Source: Mycobacterium sp. Root265 (GTDB lineage: Bacteria; Actinomycetota; Actinomycetes; Mycobacteriales; Mycobacteriaceae). From it: DNA of 51,845 nt. Location of the stretch: contig NZ_LMJA01000006.1 in the NCBI RefSeq assembly GCF_001428895.1, positions 94,806-146,650 of the forward strand. The letters run 5' to 3'. The position numbers and the translations under genes are program-made. Below the pieces are notes generated by a model. The model saw nothing but the letters and a program-made list of their open reading frames with translations. It searched no databases and had not been told where the DNA came from. Below are positions 43,326-51,845 of this stretch, one piece after another. Every line of letters begins with the position of its first letter. Position 1 is the stretch's first letter.

Positions 43326-43331
43326 ACCCTA
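43326..43331 (-). promoter_or_regulatory. -10 hexamer TAGGGT, leaderless gcvT
   Basis: TAGGGT ends 6 nt before the GTG at 43319; only 43 bp separate the starts of gcvT and the divergent adenylate cyclase. Confidence 0.45.
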
Positions 43332-43350
43332 ATGGTGCTACCAGTGCTGT

Positions 43351-43356
43351 CACACT
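43351..43356 (+). promoter_or_regulatory. Weak -10-like hexamer CACACT, adenylate cyclase gene
   Basis: CACACT ends 6 nt before the GTG at 43363. Weak match, kept because the spacing repeats elsewhere. Confidence 0.25.
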
Positions 43357-43362
43357 GACCCG

Positions 43363-44439
43363 GTGGTGGACTTCGACGCGCTGCAGGCCGCCGGGATCGC
43401 CGATGCGCACGGCCGGGCGGCACTGATCGAATACCTGGCCGGGCTCGGCTTCAGCGCCGAAGAGATGGTCGACGCCGAACAGCGCGGACGGCTGTTCGGG
43501 CTCGCCGGTGACGCCGTCCAGCTGACCGGACCGCCGATTCACAGCCTGACCACCGCGGCGCACGCCCTGGGACTCCCGGTCGCCGAGGTCGGGCGGGCCT
43601 GGGCGGCGCTCGGTCTCACCGTCGCCGGTCCCGACGAGTTCGTGCTCAGCCAGGCCGATGTGGACGGTTTGGCCACCTGGGCCGACATGCGCGGGCCGCT
43701 CGGCGATGAGGCGGCCACCGCCCTGCTGCGGGTGGTGGGGTCCGGGATGGCGCGGCTCTCGGAGGCGGTCGCCTCGATGATCCGCGCGAACACCCCGGAC
43801 ATCCAGATCGAGCAGTCCCACGACGAGTTCCGCACCGCCAGGGCCTACCGGGTCGCCGCCGAGTTCGTGCCACGCCTCGGCGCGCTGATGGACGCCGTGC
43901 ACCGCCATCACCTGCGGACCACCCGGATGTACTTCGAGCAGGTGGCCCGCGAGGATCCCGCGACGGTGGTGTGCGGCGTCGGATTCGCCGACCTGTCCGG
44001 TTTCACGTCGCTGACCCGGACGTTGAGCATCCCCGAACTGACGGCCCTGCTCAACGAATTCAGCGCCGCCGCAGCCGATGTCATCCATTCCCTCGGCGGC
44101 CGGCTGGTCAAGTTCATCGGCGATGAGGTGATGTGGGTGGCACCGACACCCGAGCAGCTGGTGCGGGTCGCCGAGGACATCGTCGGGCATCCGCGCGCGG
44201 CCGAAACCGGTCTGCTGATCCGGGCCGGGCTGGACTACGGCACGGTGCTGACCTTCGGCGGGGATTACTTCGGCAATCCGGTGAACCGCGCGGCCCGGCT
44301 GGTGGCCGCCGCGACGCCGGGGCAGATCCTGGTCTCGGAGTCCGTCCACGAACTGTCGCCCGGCCGTGCGACCGCCGCCGCGGCACCGCTACGGCTGAAG
44401 GGGTTCGACGAGCCGGTCAACGCATACGCGTTGATCTGA
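43363..44439 (+). CDS. Class III adenylate cyclase (Rv2212-like)
   Basis: 358 aa soluble protein. The first 190 residues form a helical regulatory domain; in the M. tuberculosis orthologue the equivalent region makes the enzyme sensitive to pH and fatty acids. The cyclase homology domain has all canonical residues: metal-binding D210 ([10 protein letters not shown]) and D254 (IGDEVMWVA), adenine-binding K250 and D291 ([10 protein letters not shown]), and N308/R312 ([10 protein letters not shown]). It makes cAMP from ATP as a homodimer. GTG at 43363 or the adjoining GTG at 43366 could start it. pepB follows with its own hexamer. Confidence 0.92.
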   Translation: MVDFDALQAAGIADAHGRAALIEYLAGLGFSAEEMVDAEQRGRLFGLAGDAVQLTGPPIHSLTTAAHALGLPVAEVGRAWAALGLTVAGPDEFVLSQADVDGLATWADMRGPLGDEAATALLRVVGSGMARLSEAVASMIRANTPDIQIEQSHDEFRTARAYRVAAEFVPRLGALMDAVHRHHLRTTRMYFEQVAREDPATVVCGVGFADLSGFTSLTRTLSIPELTALLNEFSAAAADVIHSLGGRLVKFIGDEVMWVAPTPEQLVRVAEDIVGHPRAAETGLLIRAGLDYGTVLTFGGDYFGNPVNRAARLVAAATPGQILVSESVHELSPGRATAAAAPLRLKGFDEPVNAYALI

Positions 44440-44440
44440 T

Positions 44441-44446
44441 TAGGGT
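44441..44446 (+). promoter_or_regulatory. -10 hexamer TAGGGT, leaderless pepB
   Basis: TAGGGT ends 7 nt before the ATG at 44454, in the 14-bp gap after the cyclase stop. Confidence 0.5.
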
Positions 44447-44453
44447 TGGTCGG

Positions 44454-45968
44454 ATGAGCAGCGCACCCGGATACCAGGCCCCCACCGTCACCGTCAGCTC
44501 GTCCCTGCCCGGCAGGGGGATCGGCGACGCCGTGCTCGTCGTACCGGTGGTCACCGGCGATGCCGGTCCGACCGTCCTGGACGTCGATGGCGTGCTGAAT
44601 GCCGACGCCATCGCGGCGATCGAGTCCGGTGTGCAGGCGCTCAATGGGACCGGCGGCGAGGGTCAACTGCACCGACTGGTGGTCGATGCGCTGCCGGTGG
44701 CCAGCGTGCTGACCGTCGGTCTGGGCGATGCGGCCGACGAATGGCCGGCCGACACGATCCGCCGTGCCGCGGGTGCCGCGGCGCGCTCGCTGGACAAGGT
44801 CGGCACCGTCGTCACCGCGCTGTCCACCCTGGACCTGGAAGCCGCCATCGAGGGGCTGATCCTCGGGGGCTACCGGTTCACCGACTTCCGCAGCGACAAG
44901 ACCGCGCCCAAGGACAAGGGCCTGACCAAGATCGTCGCGCTGGCAGCCGACGCGAAGGCCGCCACCAAGGCGGCAGCCGCCCGTGCCGTCGATGTGGCCT
45001 CCGCCGTCGCGACCGCCCGCAATTTCGTGAACACCCCGCCCAGCCACCTGTTCCCGGCCGAGTTCGCCAAGCAGGCAAAGGCATTGGGCGAATCGGTCGG
45101 CCTGGTGGTCGAGGTGCTCGATGACAAGGCACTGATCAAGGCCGGTTACGGCGGCATCGTCGGCGTGGGCCAGGGCTCGTCCCGGCTCCCGCGGCTGGTG
45201 CGGCTGACCTACAAGGGCGCCAAGCGGGGCGGCAAGCGGGTCGCGCTGGTCGGCAAGGGCATCACCTTCGACACCGGCGGCATCTCCATCAAGCCCGCCG
45301 CCAACATGCACCACATGACCTCCGACATGGGTGGCGCGGCCGCCGTCATCGCCACGGTGGTGCTGGCCGCCAAGCAGAAGCTGCCCATCGACGTCATCGC
45401 CACCGTGCCGATGGCCGAGAACATGCCTTCCTCCACCGCGCAGCGGCCCGGCGATGTGCTGACCCAGTACGGCGGGATCACCGTCGAGGTGCTCAACACT
45501 GACGCCGAGGGCCGCCTCATCCTGGCCGACGCGATCGTGCGGGCCTGCGAGGACGACCCCGACTACCTCATCGAGACCTCGACGCTGACCGGTGCGCAGA
45601 CCGTGGCGCTGGGCTCGCGCACCCCGGGCGTGATGGGCAGCGACGAGTTCCGCGACCGGGTGGCCACCCTGTCGCAGTCGGTCGGCGAGAACGGCTGGGC
45701 GATGCCGCTGCCCGAGGAACTGAAGGACGACCTGAAGTCGACGGTCGCCGATCTGGCCAATGTCAGTTCCTCGCGCTTCGCCGGCATGCTCGTCGCCGGG
45801 GTGTACCTGCGCGAGTTCGTCGCCGATGACGTGCAGTGGGCGCATATCGACATCGCCGCCCCCGCCTACAACACCGGCGGGCCGTGGGGTTACACCCCCA
45901 AGGGCGGCACCGGTGTGCCGACCCGGACCATGTTCGCGGTCCTCGAGGACATCGCCGCGAACGGCTAG
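44454..45968 (+). CDS. pepB: Leucyl aminopeptidase, family M17 (PepB)
   Basis: 504 aa. The C-terminal catalytic domain has [16 protein letters not shown] (catalytic lysine and metal-binding aspartate, near 263-278), MTSDMGGAA and the family signature [13 protein letters not shown] (near 347-359), which bind two metal ions. It removes N-terminal residues from peptides as a hexamer. The N-terminal part is the usual variable alpha/beta domain. The longer frame into the cyclase gene is rejected. Its TAG interlocks with the ephD stop in CTAG (45965-45968). Confidence 0.94.
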   Translation: MSSAPGYQAPTVTVSSSLPGRGIGDAVLVVPVVTGDAGPTVLDVDGVLNADAIAAIESGVQALNGTGGEGQLHRLVVDALPVASVLTVGLGDAADEWPADTIRRAAGAAARSLDKVGTVVTALSTLDLEAAIEGLILGGYRFTDFRSDKTAPKDKGLTKIVALAADAKAATKAAAARAVDVASAVATARNFVNTPPSHLFPAEFAKQAKALGESVGLVVEVLDDKALIKAGYGGIVGVGQGSSRLPRLVRLTYKGAKRGGKRVALVGKGITFDTGGISIKPAANMHHMTSDMGGAAAVIATVVLAAKQKLPIDVIATVPMAENMPSSTAQRPGDVLTQYGGITVEVLNTDAEGRLILADAIVRACEDDPDYLIETSTLTGAQTVALGSRTPGVMGSDEFRDRVATLSQSVGENGWAMPLPEELKDDLKSTVADLANVSSSRFAGMLVAGVYLREFVADDVQWAHIDIAAPAYNTGGPWGYTPKGGTGVPTRTMFAVLEDIAANG

Positions 45969-47731
45969 CCCAGGTTGGTGCGCGCGGTGCTGCGCATCAC
46001 CTGCGGCAGCGCATGCGCCACCCCGTAGACCAGGTAGGCCTCCGGGGTCACCGGACGGATGGGCTTGTTCTTCTGCACCGCCGACACGATGGCCTTGGCC
46101 ACCTTCTCGGGTCCGTAGCGGCGCAGGGCGAAACCCTTCTTGATCTGTGCCCGTAGCGGTTCCACCCCGGCCTGCTTGTGGGTGGGCACATCGAAGCGGG
46201 TGCCGTCGATGATGTTCGTGTCGATGACGCCCGGGCATACCGTCGTGAGCCCGATCCCGGCCGGATCCAGCTCGGCACGCAGGCAGTCGGAGAACATGAA
46301 CACCGCGGCCTTGCTGGTCGCATAGGCGTTCATCACCTGGGTGGGCGAGTACGCGGCCATCGACGCCACGTTGACGATGTGCCCGCCGGTGCCGCGTTCG
46401 ACCATCCGCGTCCCGAAGGCCCTACAGCAGTTGACGACTCCGCCGAAGTTGATGTCCAGCACCCGGTCGTACTGGTCGGCCGGGGTGTCCAGGAACAGCC
46501 CGGCATGCCCGACACCGGCGTTGTTCACCAGCACATCGGGCACCCCGTGCGCGGTGCAGACCTGCTCGGCGAACCTGTTGACGGCCTCGGCGTCGGCCAC
46601 GTCGAGCCGGTAGGCGTGGGCGGTCCCGCCGCCGGCGGTGATTTCGGCGACCGTCGCGGCCGCGGCACCCTCACTGATGTCGCTCACCACGATTTCGGCG
46701 CCCAGGGCGGCGAAGGCCAGGGCGGTGGCGCGCCCGATACCGCTGCCGGCGCCGGTCACCGACACCAGCTGATCGCCGAACGGCGCACGCTCGACGCCGA
46801 CCTCGGCCCGCGCGAGCTCGCGGCCGGCCGGGGCGCCGCCGAGGTGGTCGACGAATTCGGTGACGGCCCGGGCCAGCGGGCCCGGATGCGACATCGGCGA
46901 CCAGTGCCCGGCGACCAGGTCCCGGCGCCACAGCCGGGGCACCCAGTTCGGGATGTCGGCGTAGGCGTAGGGCCGGACGTAGGGGTCCCTGGTGTTCACG
47001 ATCAGCTGAACCGGGACGTCGACGCGATGGTCGGGGCGAGCGTGCCGCAGACCGTGGAAGAAGTTGGCCCGGTACACCTTGACGCCGTTGACCGCATCAC
47101 CGACGAACGACTCGGAATGGTGGATGGCCTCGGGCGCGATGCCGTCCTTGAGCAGCCGCCGCCGCATACCGCCGCGCGCGAACGCGATCCGGACGGCGGC
47201 GGGCGCCAGCACCGGTGTGGAGAACGCACCCATGTAGGACAACCGGGCGAGTTGACCGAGCCCGTGCACAAATCGGCGCGGCCGGTAGGGCCGTTTGAGT
47301 CCATCGACGATGAAGCGGTTGATGTGGTCGCTGCTGGGGCCGGAGACCGAGGTGAACGACGCCACCACGTCGGCCGCACCGGGGCGCGCCAGGTACTCCC
47401 ATACCCCGACCGAACCCCAGTCGTGCGCCAGCACGTGCACCGGCGCACCCGGGTTGACCGCCGCTGTCACCGCGGCGAAATCGTCGGCGAAACGGGCCAT
47501 GGTGTAGCGCGAATGATGTTTGGGCGCCGTCGATTTCCCGGTACCGCGGTTGTCGTAGCGGATCACCCGGAAGCGTTCGGAAAGCAAAGGCACCACGCTG
47601 TCCCACAGCACGTGGGAGTCCGGCCAGCCGTGCACCAGCACCACCGTCGGGCCGTCGGGGTTGCCCTGTTCGAAGACCGCGATGCGGGTCCCGTCGGCAC
47701 TGTCGACGAACCGTTCGGTGGTGTCGGTCAT
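45965..47731 (-). CDS. ephD: Bifunctional epoxide hydrolase-short-chain dehydrogenase (EphD)
   Basis: 588 aa fusion. The N-terminal alpha/beta hydrolase has oxyanion motif HGWPD (34-38), nucleophile aspartate D104 in HDWGS, and histidine in AGHWSPM (H276), the epoxide-hydrolase triad type. The second half is a short-chain dehydrogenase with TGAGSGIG (326-333), NNAG and YATSK. In mycobacteria EphD has been tied to oxygenated mycolic acid and fatty acid epoxide metabolism. The ATG follows GAAAGG by about 5 nt. It is 2 bp downstream of the small basic protein gene. Confidence 0.93.
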   Translation of the reverse strand: MTDTTERFVDSADGTRIAVFEQGNPDGPTVVLVHGWPDSHVLWDSVVPLLSERFRVIRYDNRGTGKSTAPKHHSRYTMARFADDFAAVTAAVNPGAPVHVLAHDWGSVGVWEYLARPGAADVVASFTSVSGPSSDHINRFIVDGLKRPYRPRRFVHGLGQLARLSYMGAFSTPVLAPAAVRIAFARGGMRRRLLKDGIAPEAIHHSESFVGDAVNGVKVYRANFFHGLRHARPDHRVDVPVQLIVNTRDPYVRPYAYADIPNWVPRLWRRDLVAGHWSPMSHPGPLARAVTEFVDHLGGAPAGRELARAEVGVERAPFGDQLVSVTGAGSGIGRATALAFAALGAEIVVSDISEGAAAATVAEITAGGGTAHAYRLDVADAEAVNRFAEQVCTAHGVPDVLVNNAGVGHAGLFLDTPADQYDRVLDINFGGVVNCCRAFGTRMVERGTGGHIVNVASMAAYSPTQVMNAYATSKAAVFMFSDCLRAELDPAGIGLTTVCPGVIDTNIIDGTRFDVPTHKQAGVEPLRAQIKKGFALRRYGPEKVAKAIVSAVQKNKPIRPVTPEAYLVYGVAHALPQVMRSTARTNLG

Positions 47732-47733
47732 GG

Positions 47734-48090
47734 CTACCTTTCGAGGTCTTTGCGCATCGCACGGTCGCGCTCGATGCGGCGACGCGCATCGTAATCGCGC
47801 ATGCGCTGCGGGTAGCCCACTTTCTGCACGTCGTAGACCGGGATGTCGAGTTGCTTGCTCAATCGGTGTGCCCCGGCGTCCCCGCCGGTGCGCCGCCTGG
47901 TCCATTCCCCGTCGGCGGCCACCAGTACGACGGTGACCTCGGTGACGACGGTCTGAGGCTCCACGAAGGCCTCCACCCCGGTGTGCGTGGCAACCCAGTC
48001 GCGGAGGTACGCCAAGTCGGCAGAAGCTTGTTTTCGGGTCTGTGCTCGCGATCCGCTGCGCGGACGCCGCCACCTGTCGAACAGTCCCAA
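47734..48090 (-). CDS. Small basic conserved protein of unknown function upstream of ephD
   Basis: 118 aa, begins with TTG (AGGAG 9 nt upstream). Strongly basic at both ends ([20 protein letters not shown] and [21 protein letters not shown]), with a central alpha/beta part ([16 protein letters not shown]). The C-terminus is one long charged helix. I do not recognise a domain; homologues in mycobacteria are, as I recall, often labelled oxidoreductase without support visible here. The 2-bp gap to ephD implies a shared transcript. Confidence 0.72.
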   Translation of the reverse strand: MGLFDRWRRPRSGSRAQTRKQASADLAYLRDWVATHTGVEAFVEPQTVVTEVTVVLVAADGEWTRRRTGGDAGAHRLSKQLDIPVYDVQKVGYPQRMRDYDARRRIERDRAMRKDLER

Positions 48091-48234
48091 CTGGGGTTAC
48101 TCCTCTCGGACGCCTTCTTCGATGGTGCCAGAGCATCGACTCGACGGTCCGCGACGACCGCGCGCGACGGACGTGACAGGATAGAAGGGCATTTCATACG
48201 ACACGTGACGATGACTTTCGAGGAGTCAAAACCC

Positions 48235-50025
48235 ATGGCAATCTCCGTCCAGATGCCCGCACTCGGTGAGAGCGTCACCGAGGGGACCGTCACGCGATGG
48301 CTTAAGCAGGAGGGCGACACCGTCGCCGTCGACGAACCCCTGCTTGAGGTCAGTACCGACAAGGTCGACACCGAGATCCCGTCGCCCATCGCCGGTGTGC
48401 TCACCAAGATCATCGCGGCCGAGGATGACGTCGTCGAGGTCGGTGGCGATCTCGCGCTGATCGGCGAGGAGGGCGAGTCGGTCGACTCCGGCGACTCCGC
48501 CCCCGCCGAAGAAGCCGAGCCCGAGCCCGAGCCCGCGGCCGAGCCGGAGCCTGCCGCCGAAGAAGAGGCGCCCGCCGAAGAGGCCGAGCCCGAGCCCGCC
48601 GAGTCCGAGCCCGCCAAGCCTGCCGCCTCCGGTGGCGGCGATGCCACCTCGATCACCATGCCCGAACTCGGTGAGTCCGTCACCGAGGGCACCGTCACCC
48701 GCTGGCTGAAGAAGGTCGGCGACGACGTCGCCGTCGACGAGCCGCTGGTCGAGGTGTCCACCGACAAGGTCGACACCGAGATCCCGTCGCCGGTCGCCGG
48801 CACGCTGCTCTCGATCACCGCCGAGGAAGACGACGTCGTCCCGGTCGGTGGTGAGCTCGCCAAGATCGGTTCGGCCGACGCCGCACCGGCGAGCGATCCC
48901 GAGCCGGAGCCGGCCCCCAAGGAAGAGCCGAAGGAAGAGCCCAAGCCCGAGCCGAAGGCCGAGTCCAAGCCGGAACCCAAGCCCGAACCGAAGGCCGAGC
49001 CCAAGCCCGAGCCCAAGCCCGAGCCGAAGCCGGAACCCAAGCCCGCGGCAGCCCCGGCCGCCGAGAGCGCACCCGCCGGTGACGGTTCCCCCTACGTCAC
49101 GCCGCTGGTACGCAAGCTGGCCACCGAGAACGGTGTCGACCTCAACTCGGTGAAGGGCACCGGTGTCGGTGGACGCATCCGCAAGCAGGATGTGCTCGCC
49201 GCGGCCGACGCCAAGAAGGCGCCCGCCGCCGCCGCTCCTGCTGCTTCCGCGCCCGCGGCCGCTGCCCCGTCGAAGCCCGCCGCCGCTCCCGCGCTGGCGC
49301 ACCTGCGCGGCACCACCCAGAAGGCCAACCGGATCCGGCAGATCACCGCGAAGAAGACCCGCGAGAGCCTGCAGACCACGGCCCAGCTGACCCAGACCCA
49401 CGAGGTCGACCTGACCAAGATCGTGGCACTGCGGGCCAAGGCCAAGGCCAGCTTCGCCGAGCGTGAGGGCGTCAACCTGACGTTCCTGCCGTTCTTCGCC
49501 GTGGCCGTCGTCGACGCGCTCAAGGCACACCCGAACGTGAACGCCAGCTACAACGAGGACAGCAAGGAGATCACCTACTACGACGCCGAGCACCTCGGCT
49601 TCGCGGTGGACACCGAGCAGGGTCTGCTCTCCCCCGTCGTGCACAACGCCGGTGACCTCTCCCTCGGTGGGCTGGCCCGCGCGATCGCCGATATCGCGGC
49701 CCGCGCGCGCTCGGGCAACCTGAAGCCCGACGAGCTCTCCGGTGGCACCTTCACCATCACCAACATCGGCAGCCAGGGCGCGCTGTTCGACACGCCGATC
49801 CTGGTCCCGCCGCAGGCGGCGATGCTGGGCACCGGCGCGATCGTCAAGCGTCCGCGGGTCGTCGTGGACGGCAACGGCAACGAGTCGATCGGTGTGCGTT
49901 CGGTGGCCTACCTGCCGCTGACCTACGACCACCGCCTGATCGACGGCGCCGACGCCGGCCGCTTCCTCACCACCGTCAAGCGTCGTCTCGAAGAGGGCGC
50001 ATTCGAGGCCGACCTGGGCTTGTAG
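48235..50025 (+). CDS. dlaT: Dihydrolipoamide acyltransferase E2 (DlaT)
   Basis: 596 aa. Two lipoyl domains with lysines K43 and K178 (both in [14 protein letters not shown]), an acidic linker between them, a second linker made of repeated Glu-Pro-Lys units (about 222-270), a peripheral subunit-binding domain (286-322), an Ala/Pro linker and the catalytic domain with HRLIDG (H566, D570). In mycobacteria DlaT is E2 of pyruvate dehydrogenase and part of the peroxynitrite reductase with Lpd, AhpD and AhpC. It is longer than the M. tuberculosis protein (553 aa), mainly in the linkers. GAGGAG is 9 nt before the ATG. lipB and lipA downstream make its cofactor. Confidence 0.95.
   Translation: MAISVQMPALGESVTEGTVTRWLKQEGDTVAVDEPLLEVSTDKVDTEIPSPIAGVLTKIIAAEDDVVEVGGDLALIGEEGESVDSGDSAPAEEAEPEPEPAAEPEPAAEEEAPAEEAEPEPAESEPAKPAASGGGDATSITMPELGESVTEGTVTRWLKKVGDDVAVDEPLVEVSTDKVDTEIPSPVAGTLLSITAEEDDVVPVGGELAKIGSADAAPASDPEPEPAPKEEPKEEPKPEPKAESKPEPKPEPKAEPKPEPKPEPKPEPKPAAAPAAESAPAGDGSPYVTPLVRKLATENGVDLNSVKGTGVGGRIRKQDVLAAADAKKAPAAAAPAASAPAAAAPSKPAAAPALAHLRGTTQKANRIRQITAKKTRESLQTTAQLTQTHEVDLTKIVALRAKAKASFAEREGVNLTFLPFFAVAVVDALKAHPNVNASYNEDSKEITYYDAEHLGFAVDTEQGLLSPVVHNAGDLSLGGLARAIADIAARARSGNLKPDELSGGTFTITNIGSQGALFDTPILVPPQAAMLGTGAIVKRPRVVVDGNGNESIGVRSVAYLPLTYDHRLIDGADAGRFLTTVKRRLEEGAFEADLGL
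48898..49044 (+). repeat. EPK-repeat coding tract in dlaT
   Basis: Degenerate tandem 6- to 12-bp units (GAGCCGAAGCCC-like) encode alternating Glu-Pro-Lys over about 49 residues. It is in frame and forms a stiff charged linker. Such tracts can vary in length between strains. Confidence 0.8.
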
Positions 50026-50037
50026 CCGGTGGCGAGC

Positions 50038-50940
50038 ATGGTCGTCGCCATCGCGGGATCCTCGGGTCTGATCGGCTCTGCGCTGACCACGGCGCTGCGC
50101 ACCGCCGATCACCGGGTGATCCGTATCGTGCGCCGGCGTCCGTCGAATGCCGACGAGGTGTTCTGGAATCCGGACACCGGTGAGTTCGATGTCGGCGAGC
50201 TGGCCGGCGTGGATGTCGTGGTGAACCTGTGCGGCGTCAACGTCGGCGCCAAGCGGTGGTCGGGCGCGTTCAAGCAGAGCCTGCGCGACAGCCGGATCGA
50301 GCCCACCGAGGTGCTGGCCGCCGCCGTCGCCGAAGCCGGTGTGCCGCTTCTGATCAACGCCAGCGCGGTCGGTTTCTACGGCGACACCCGCAACCGGGTG
50401 GTGGATGAGAGCACCCCGCACGGCGCGGGTTTCCTGGCCCAGTTGTGCGTGGACTGGGAGGCGGCCACCGCGGCCGCCTCCGAGGCCGGTGCGCGGGTGG
50501 TGCTGCTGCGCACCGGGCTGGTGCTGTCACCCAGCGGCGGCATGCTCAACCGGCTGCGTCCGCTGTTCGGGTTGGGCCTGGGGGCCCGGCTCGGCGATGG
50601 GCGGCAGTACTTTCCGTGGATCAGCCTGGAGGACCAGGTGCGAGCGATGCTGTTCGCCATCTCGCACACCGCGCTGGCCGGGCCGGTCAATCTCACCGGG
50701 CCGGCACCGGTCACCAACGGGGAGTTCACCTCCGCGCTCGGTCGCGCCCTGCACCGACCGACCCCGATGATCGTGCCCGGCTTCGCGTTGCGGGCCGTGC
50801 TCGGCGAGTTCGCCGACGAGGGTCTGCTCGGCGGGCAGCGCGCCATCCCGGCCGCACTGGAGCAGGCCGGTTTCGTGTTCCATCACAAGACGGTCGGCGA
50901 GGCGCTGGCCTACGTCACCGCGGGCGCGCCGCCCGCGTAG
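50038..50940 (+). CDS. NAD(P)-binding epimerase, SDR39U1/TIGR01777 type (Rv2216-like)
   Basis: 300 aa atypical extended short-chain dehydrogenase. [15 protein letters not shown] is the nucleotide-binding glycine motif; [18 protein letters not shown] (with the active-site tyrosine in YGD) and [13 protein letters not shown] are family signatures, the last typical of TIGR01777 sugar-epimerase-like proteins. Substrate unknown. ATG at 50038 is preferred; GTG at 50029 would add three residues. It follows dlaT by 12 bp. Its TAG stop forms half of the lipB hexamer. Confidence 0.86.
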   Translation: MVVAIAGSSGLIGSALTTALRTADHRVIRIVRRRPSNADEVFWNPDTGEFDVGELAGVDVVVNLCGVNVGAKRWSGAFKQSLRDSRIEPTEVLAAAVAEAGVPLLINASAVGFYGDTRNRVVDESTPHGAGFLAQLCVDWEAATAAASEAGARVVLLRTGLVLSPSGGMLNRLRPLFGLGLGARLGDGRQYFPWISLEDQVRAMLFAISHTALAGPVNLTGPAPVTNGEFTSALGRALHRPTPMIVPGFALRAVLGEFADEGLLGGQRAIPAALEQAGFVFHHKTVGEALAYVTAGAPPA

Positions 50941-50943
50941 CGT
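50938..50943 (+). promoter_or_regulatory. -10 hexamer TAGCGT made from the Rv2216-like stop, leaderless lipB
   Basis: TAGCGT ends 7 nt before the ATG at 50951; its TAG is the stop of the upstream gene. Identical hexamer and origin to that of selO. Confidence 0.5.
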
Positions 50944-50950
50944 TGTGGTC

Positions 50951-51613
50951 ATGGATTCCATCCGGTCGTCCCCGGCGCCGTTGCAGGTCAAGCTGTTGGG
51001 CACCGTCGATTACCGCGAGGCCTGGCAGCTGCAGCGCGAGATCGCCGAGGAGCGGGTGGCCGGTGGTCCGGACACCCTGCTGCTGCTGGAGCATCCGCCC
51101 GTCTACACCGCGGGCAAGCGCACCCTGCCCGAGGAACGTCCCGTCGACGGGGTACCGGTGGTTGACACCGACCGCGGCGGCAAGATCACCTGGCACGGCC
51201 CAGGCCAGCTCGTCGGCTATCCCATCATCGGGCTGACCGAGCCGCTCGATGTGGTGAATTTCGTTCGGCGCCTTGAGGAAGCACTCCTCACGGTGTGCGC
51301 GGATTTCGGGGTGGACGCCGGCCGGGTCGAGGGACGCTCGGGGGTGTGGGTGCCGGGACAGCCCCCGCGCAAGGTCGGCGCGATCGGCATCCGGGTGGCG
51401 CGCGGGGTGACCCAGCACGGGTTCGCCCTGAACTGCGACTGCGACCTGGGCGCGTTCGGCGGCATCATCCCGTGCGGCATCTCCGATGCCGGGGTGACCT
51501 CGCTGACTGCTGAACTGGGCCGGGAGGTCGGAGTGAAAGATGTCACGACCGCGGTCGCCGACGCCGTCTCCGGTGCTCTGGACGGACAGATCCGCGTAGC
51601 ATTGACCCGGTGA
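50951..51613 (+). CDS. lipB: Lipoyl(octanoyl) transferase (LipB)
   Basis: 220 aa. [16 protein letters not shown] (77-91) is the family signature; K141 ([10 protein letters not shown]) and C175 ([13 protein letters not shown]) form the catalytic Cys/Lys dyad that carries the octanoyl group from acyl carrier protein to lipoyl domains such as those of DlaT and GcvH. ATG at 50951 is chosen from the hexamer spacing; a GTG 6 nt upstream is in frame. Its stop overlaps the lipA GTG (GTGA). Confidence 0.95.
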   Translation: MDSIRSSPAPLQVKLLGTVDYREAWQLQREIAEERVAGGPDTLLLLEHPPVYTAGKRTLPEERPVDGVPVVDTDRGGKITWHGPGQLVGYPIIGLTEPLDVVNFVRRLEEALLTVCADFGVDAGRVEGRSGVWVPGQPPRKVGAIGIRVARGVTQHGFALNCDCDLGAFGGIIPCGISDAGVTSLTAELGREVGVKDVTTAVADAVSGALDGQIRVALTR

Positions 51614-51845
51614 GTGTCGTCCCCGAAGGCCGTAAGTTACTGCGCCTTGAGGTGCGCAACGCCGAGACCCCGATCGAGCGCAAGCCGCCGTGGATCAAGA
51701 CCAAGCTGCGCACCGGGCCGGAGTACACCGAACTCAAGTCGCTGGTAAAGCGCGAGGGTCTGCACACCGTGTGCGAAGAGGCCGGCTGCCCCAACATCTA
51801 CGAATGCTGGGAGGACCGCGAGGCCACCTTCCTCATCGGTGGCGA
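51610..51845 (+). CDS. lipA: Lipoyl synthase, N-terminal part (LipA)
   Basis: 78 codons before the window ends. [13 protein letters not shown] (C55, C60, C66) is the auxiliary 4Fe-4S cluster motif specific to lipoyl synthases; the radical-SAM CX3CX2C motif would follow outside the window. LipA inserts two sulfur atoms into the octanoyl chain placed by LipB. GTG start coupled to lipB by a GTGA overlap. Confidence 0.95.
   Translation, partial: MSVVPEGRKLLRLEVRNAETPIERKPPWIKTKLRTGPEYTELKSLVKREGLHTVCEEAGCPNIYECWEDREATFLIGG

Noticed and set aside
43320-43362. Glycine riboswitch upstream of gcvT
   Set aside because: Only 43 bp separate gcvT from the divergent gene and the transcript looks leaderless, leaving no space for an aptamer.
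44265-46238. A 657-codon minus-strand frame opposite pepB
   Set aside because: Shadow of a GC-rich gene; no motif, no start signal, and it runs through the ephD end and the cyclase gene.
46178-47794. A 538-codon open frame on the plus strand opposite ephD
   Set aside because: It mirrors the GC-rich codon phase of ephD, has His/Arg/Gly-rich composition and no recognisable domain, while the minus strand holds two complete enzyme domains.
48898-49044. CRISPR-like or intergenic repeat array
   Set aside because: The repeats are in frame within dlaT, degenerate at third positions and encode Glu-Pro-Lys; there are no spacers.
48226-50421. A 731-codon open frame on the minus strand opposite dlaT
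   Set aside because: Composition is Gly/Leu/Arg/Asp rich, as expected for an antisense shadow; dlaT on the plus strand has full E2 architecture and a Shine-Dalgarno.

Overview
The window reads as a piece of a mycobacterial chromosome, most likely a non-tuberculous Mycobacterium/Mycolicibacterium species. It is GC-rich with many GTG starts, and the gene order follows the Mycobacterium tuberculosis Rv2169c-Rv2218 region almost gene for gene. I named Rv orthologues from memory of that map; no search was run. Differences from my recollection of M. tuberculosis: no transposase between pknL and aroG, an extra DinB-like gene after qcrB, cobU next to cobT and cobS, and a selO gene after cobS. I see no mobile element, CRISPR array, rRNA, tRNA or clearly broken gene. 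The longest gene-free stretch is about 215 bp (276-490).

Layout. 1-12.1 kb: envelope glycan and lipid genes (lppM, idsA2, mptA, mptC, a PlsC-type acyltransferase) mixed with the pknL/Rv2175c signalling pair, a MetF-like gene, aroG and an exoribonuclease. 12.1-17.7 kb: a poorly understood block (CxxC protein, ArsA-like ATPase, two START-like proteins, FadD15) followed by pimB. 17.7-23.1 kb: a lipoprotein peptidase, RipC, a small four-cysteine protein divergent from a DnaQ-UvrC-like fusion, and trpD. 23.2-31.3 kb: most of the cytochrome bcc-aa3 supercomplex (ctaE-qcrC-qcrA-qcrB, ctaC-ctaF), with mmpS3 and a DUF2561 membrane gene between the two operons. 31.4-37.3 kb: asnB, adenosine kinase, a membrane-anchored protein, an ErpA-like Fe-S carrier, glycerate kinase and a DUF3043 membrane protein. 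37.3-41.1 kb: cobU-cobT-cobS, then selO. 41.1-51.8 kb: ilvE, gcvT, a class III adenylate cyclase, pepB, ephD, dlaT, an epimerase, lipB and the start of lipA.

How the genes fit together. The mannosyltransferases (mptA, mptC, pimB) build PIM, LM and LAM. The ctaE-qcrCAB and ctaCF operons supply the respiratory supercomplex. lipB and lipA make the lipoate that DlaT carries. PknL and its presumed substrate Rv2175c are transcribed back to back from 46 bp.

The strongest window-wide signal is regulatory. About twenty genes have a -10-like hexamer (mostly TANNNT) ending 5-10 nt, usually 6 or 7, before an ATG or GTG, which is the geometry of leaderless mRNAs. Several start choices here rest on it. 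In two cases (cobS-selO and Rv2216-lipB) the TAG stop of the upstream gene is the first half of the hexamer. Convergent genes abut or overlap (from 7 bp of overlap to 10 bp of gap), and only the qcrB end carries a textbook intrinsic terminator. Other points worth a second look are the ArsA-like ATPase, which has no ATG, GTG or TTG upstream of its P-loop, and the ArsA/START-like/FadD15 block itself.
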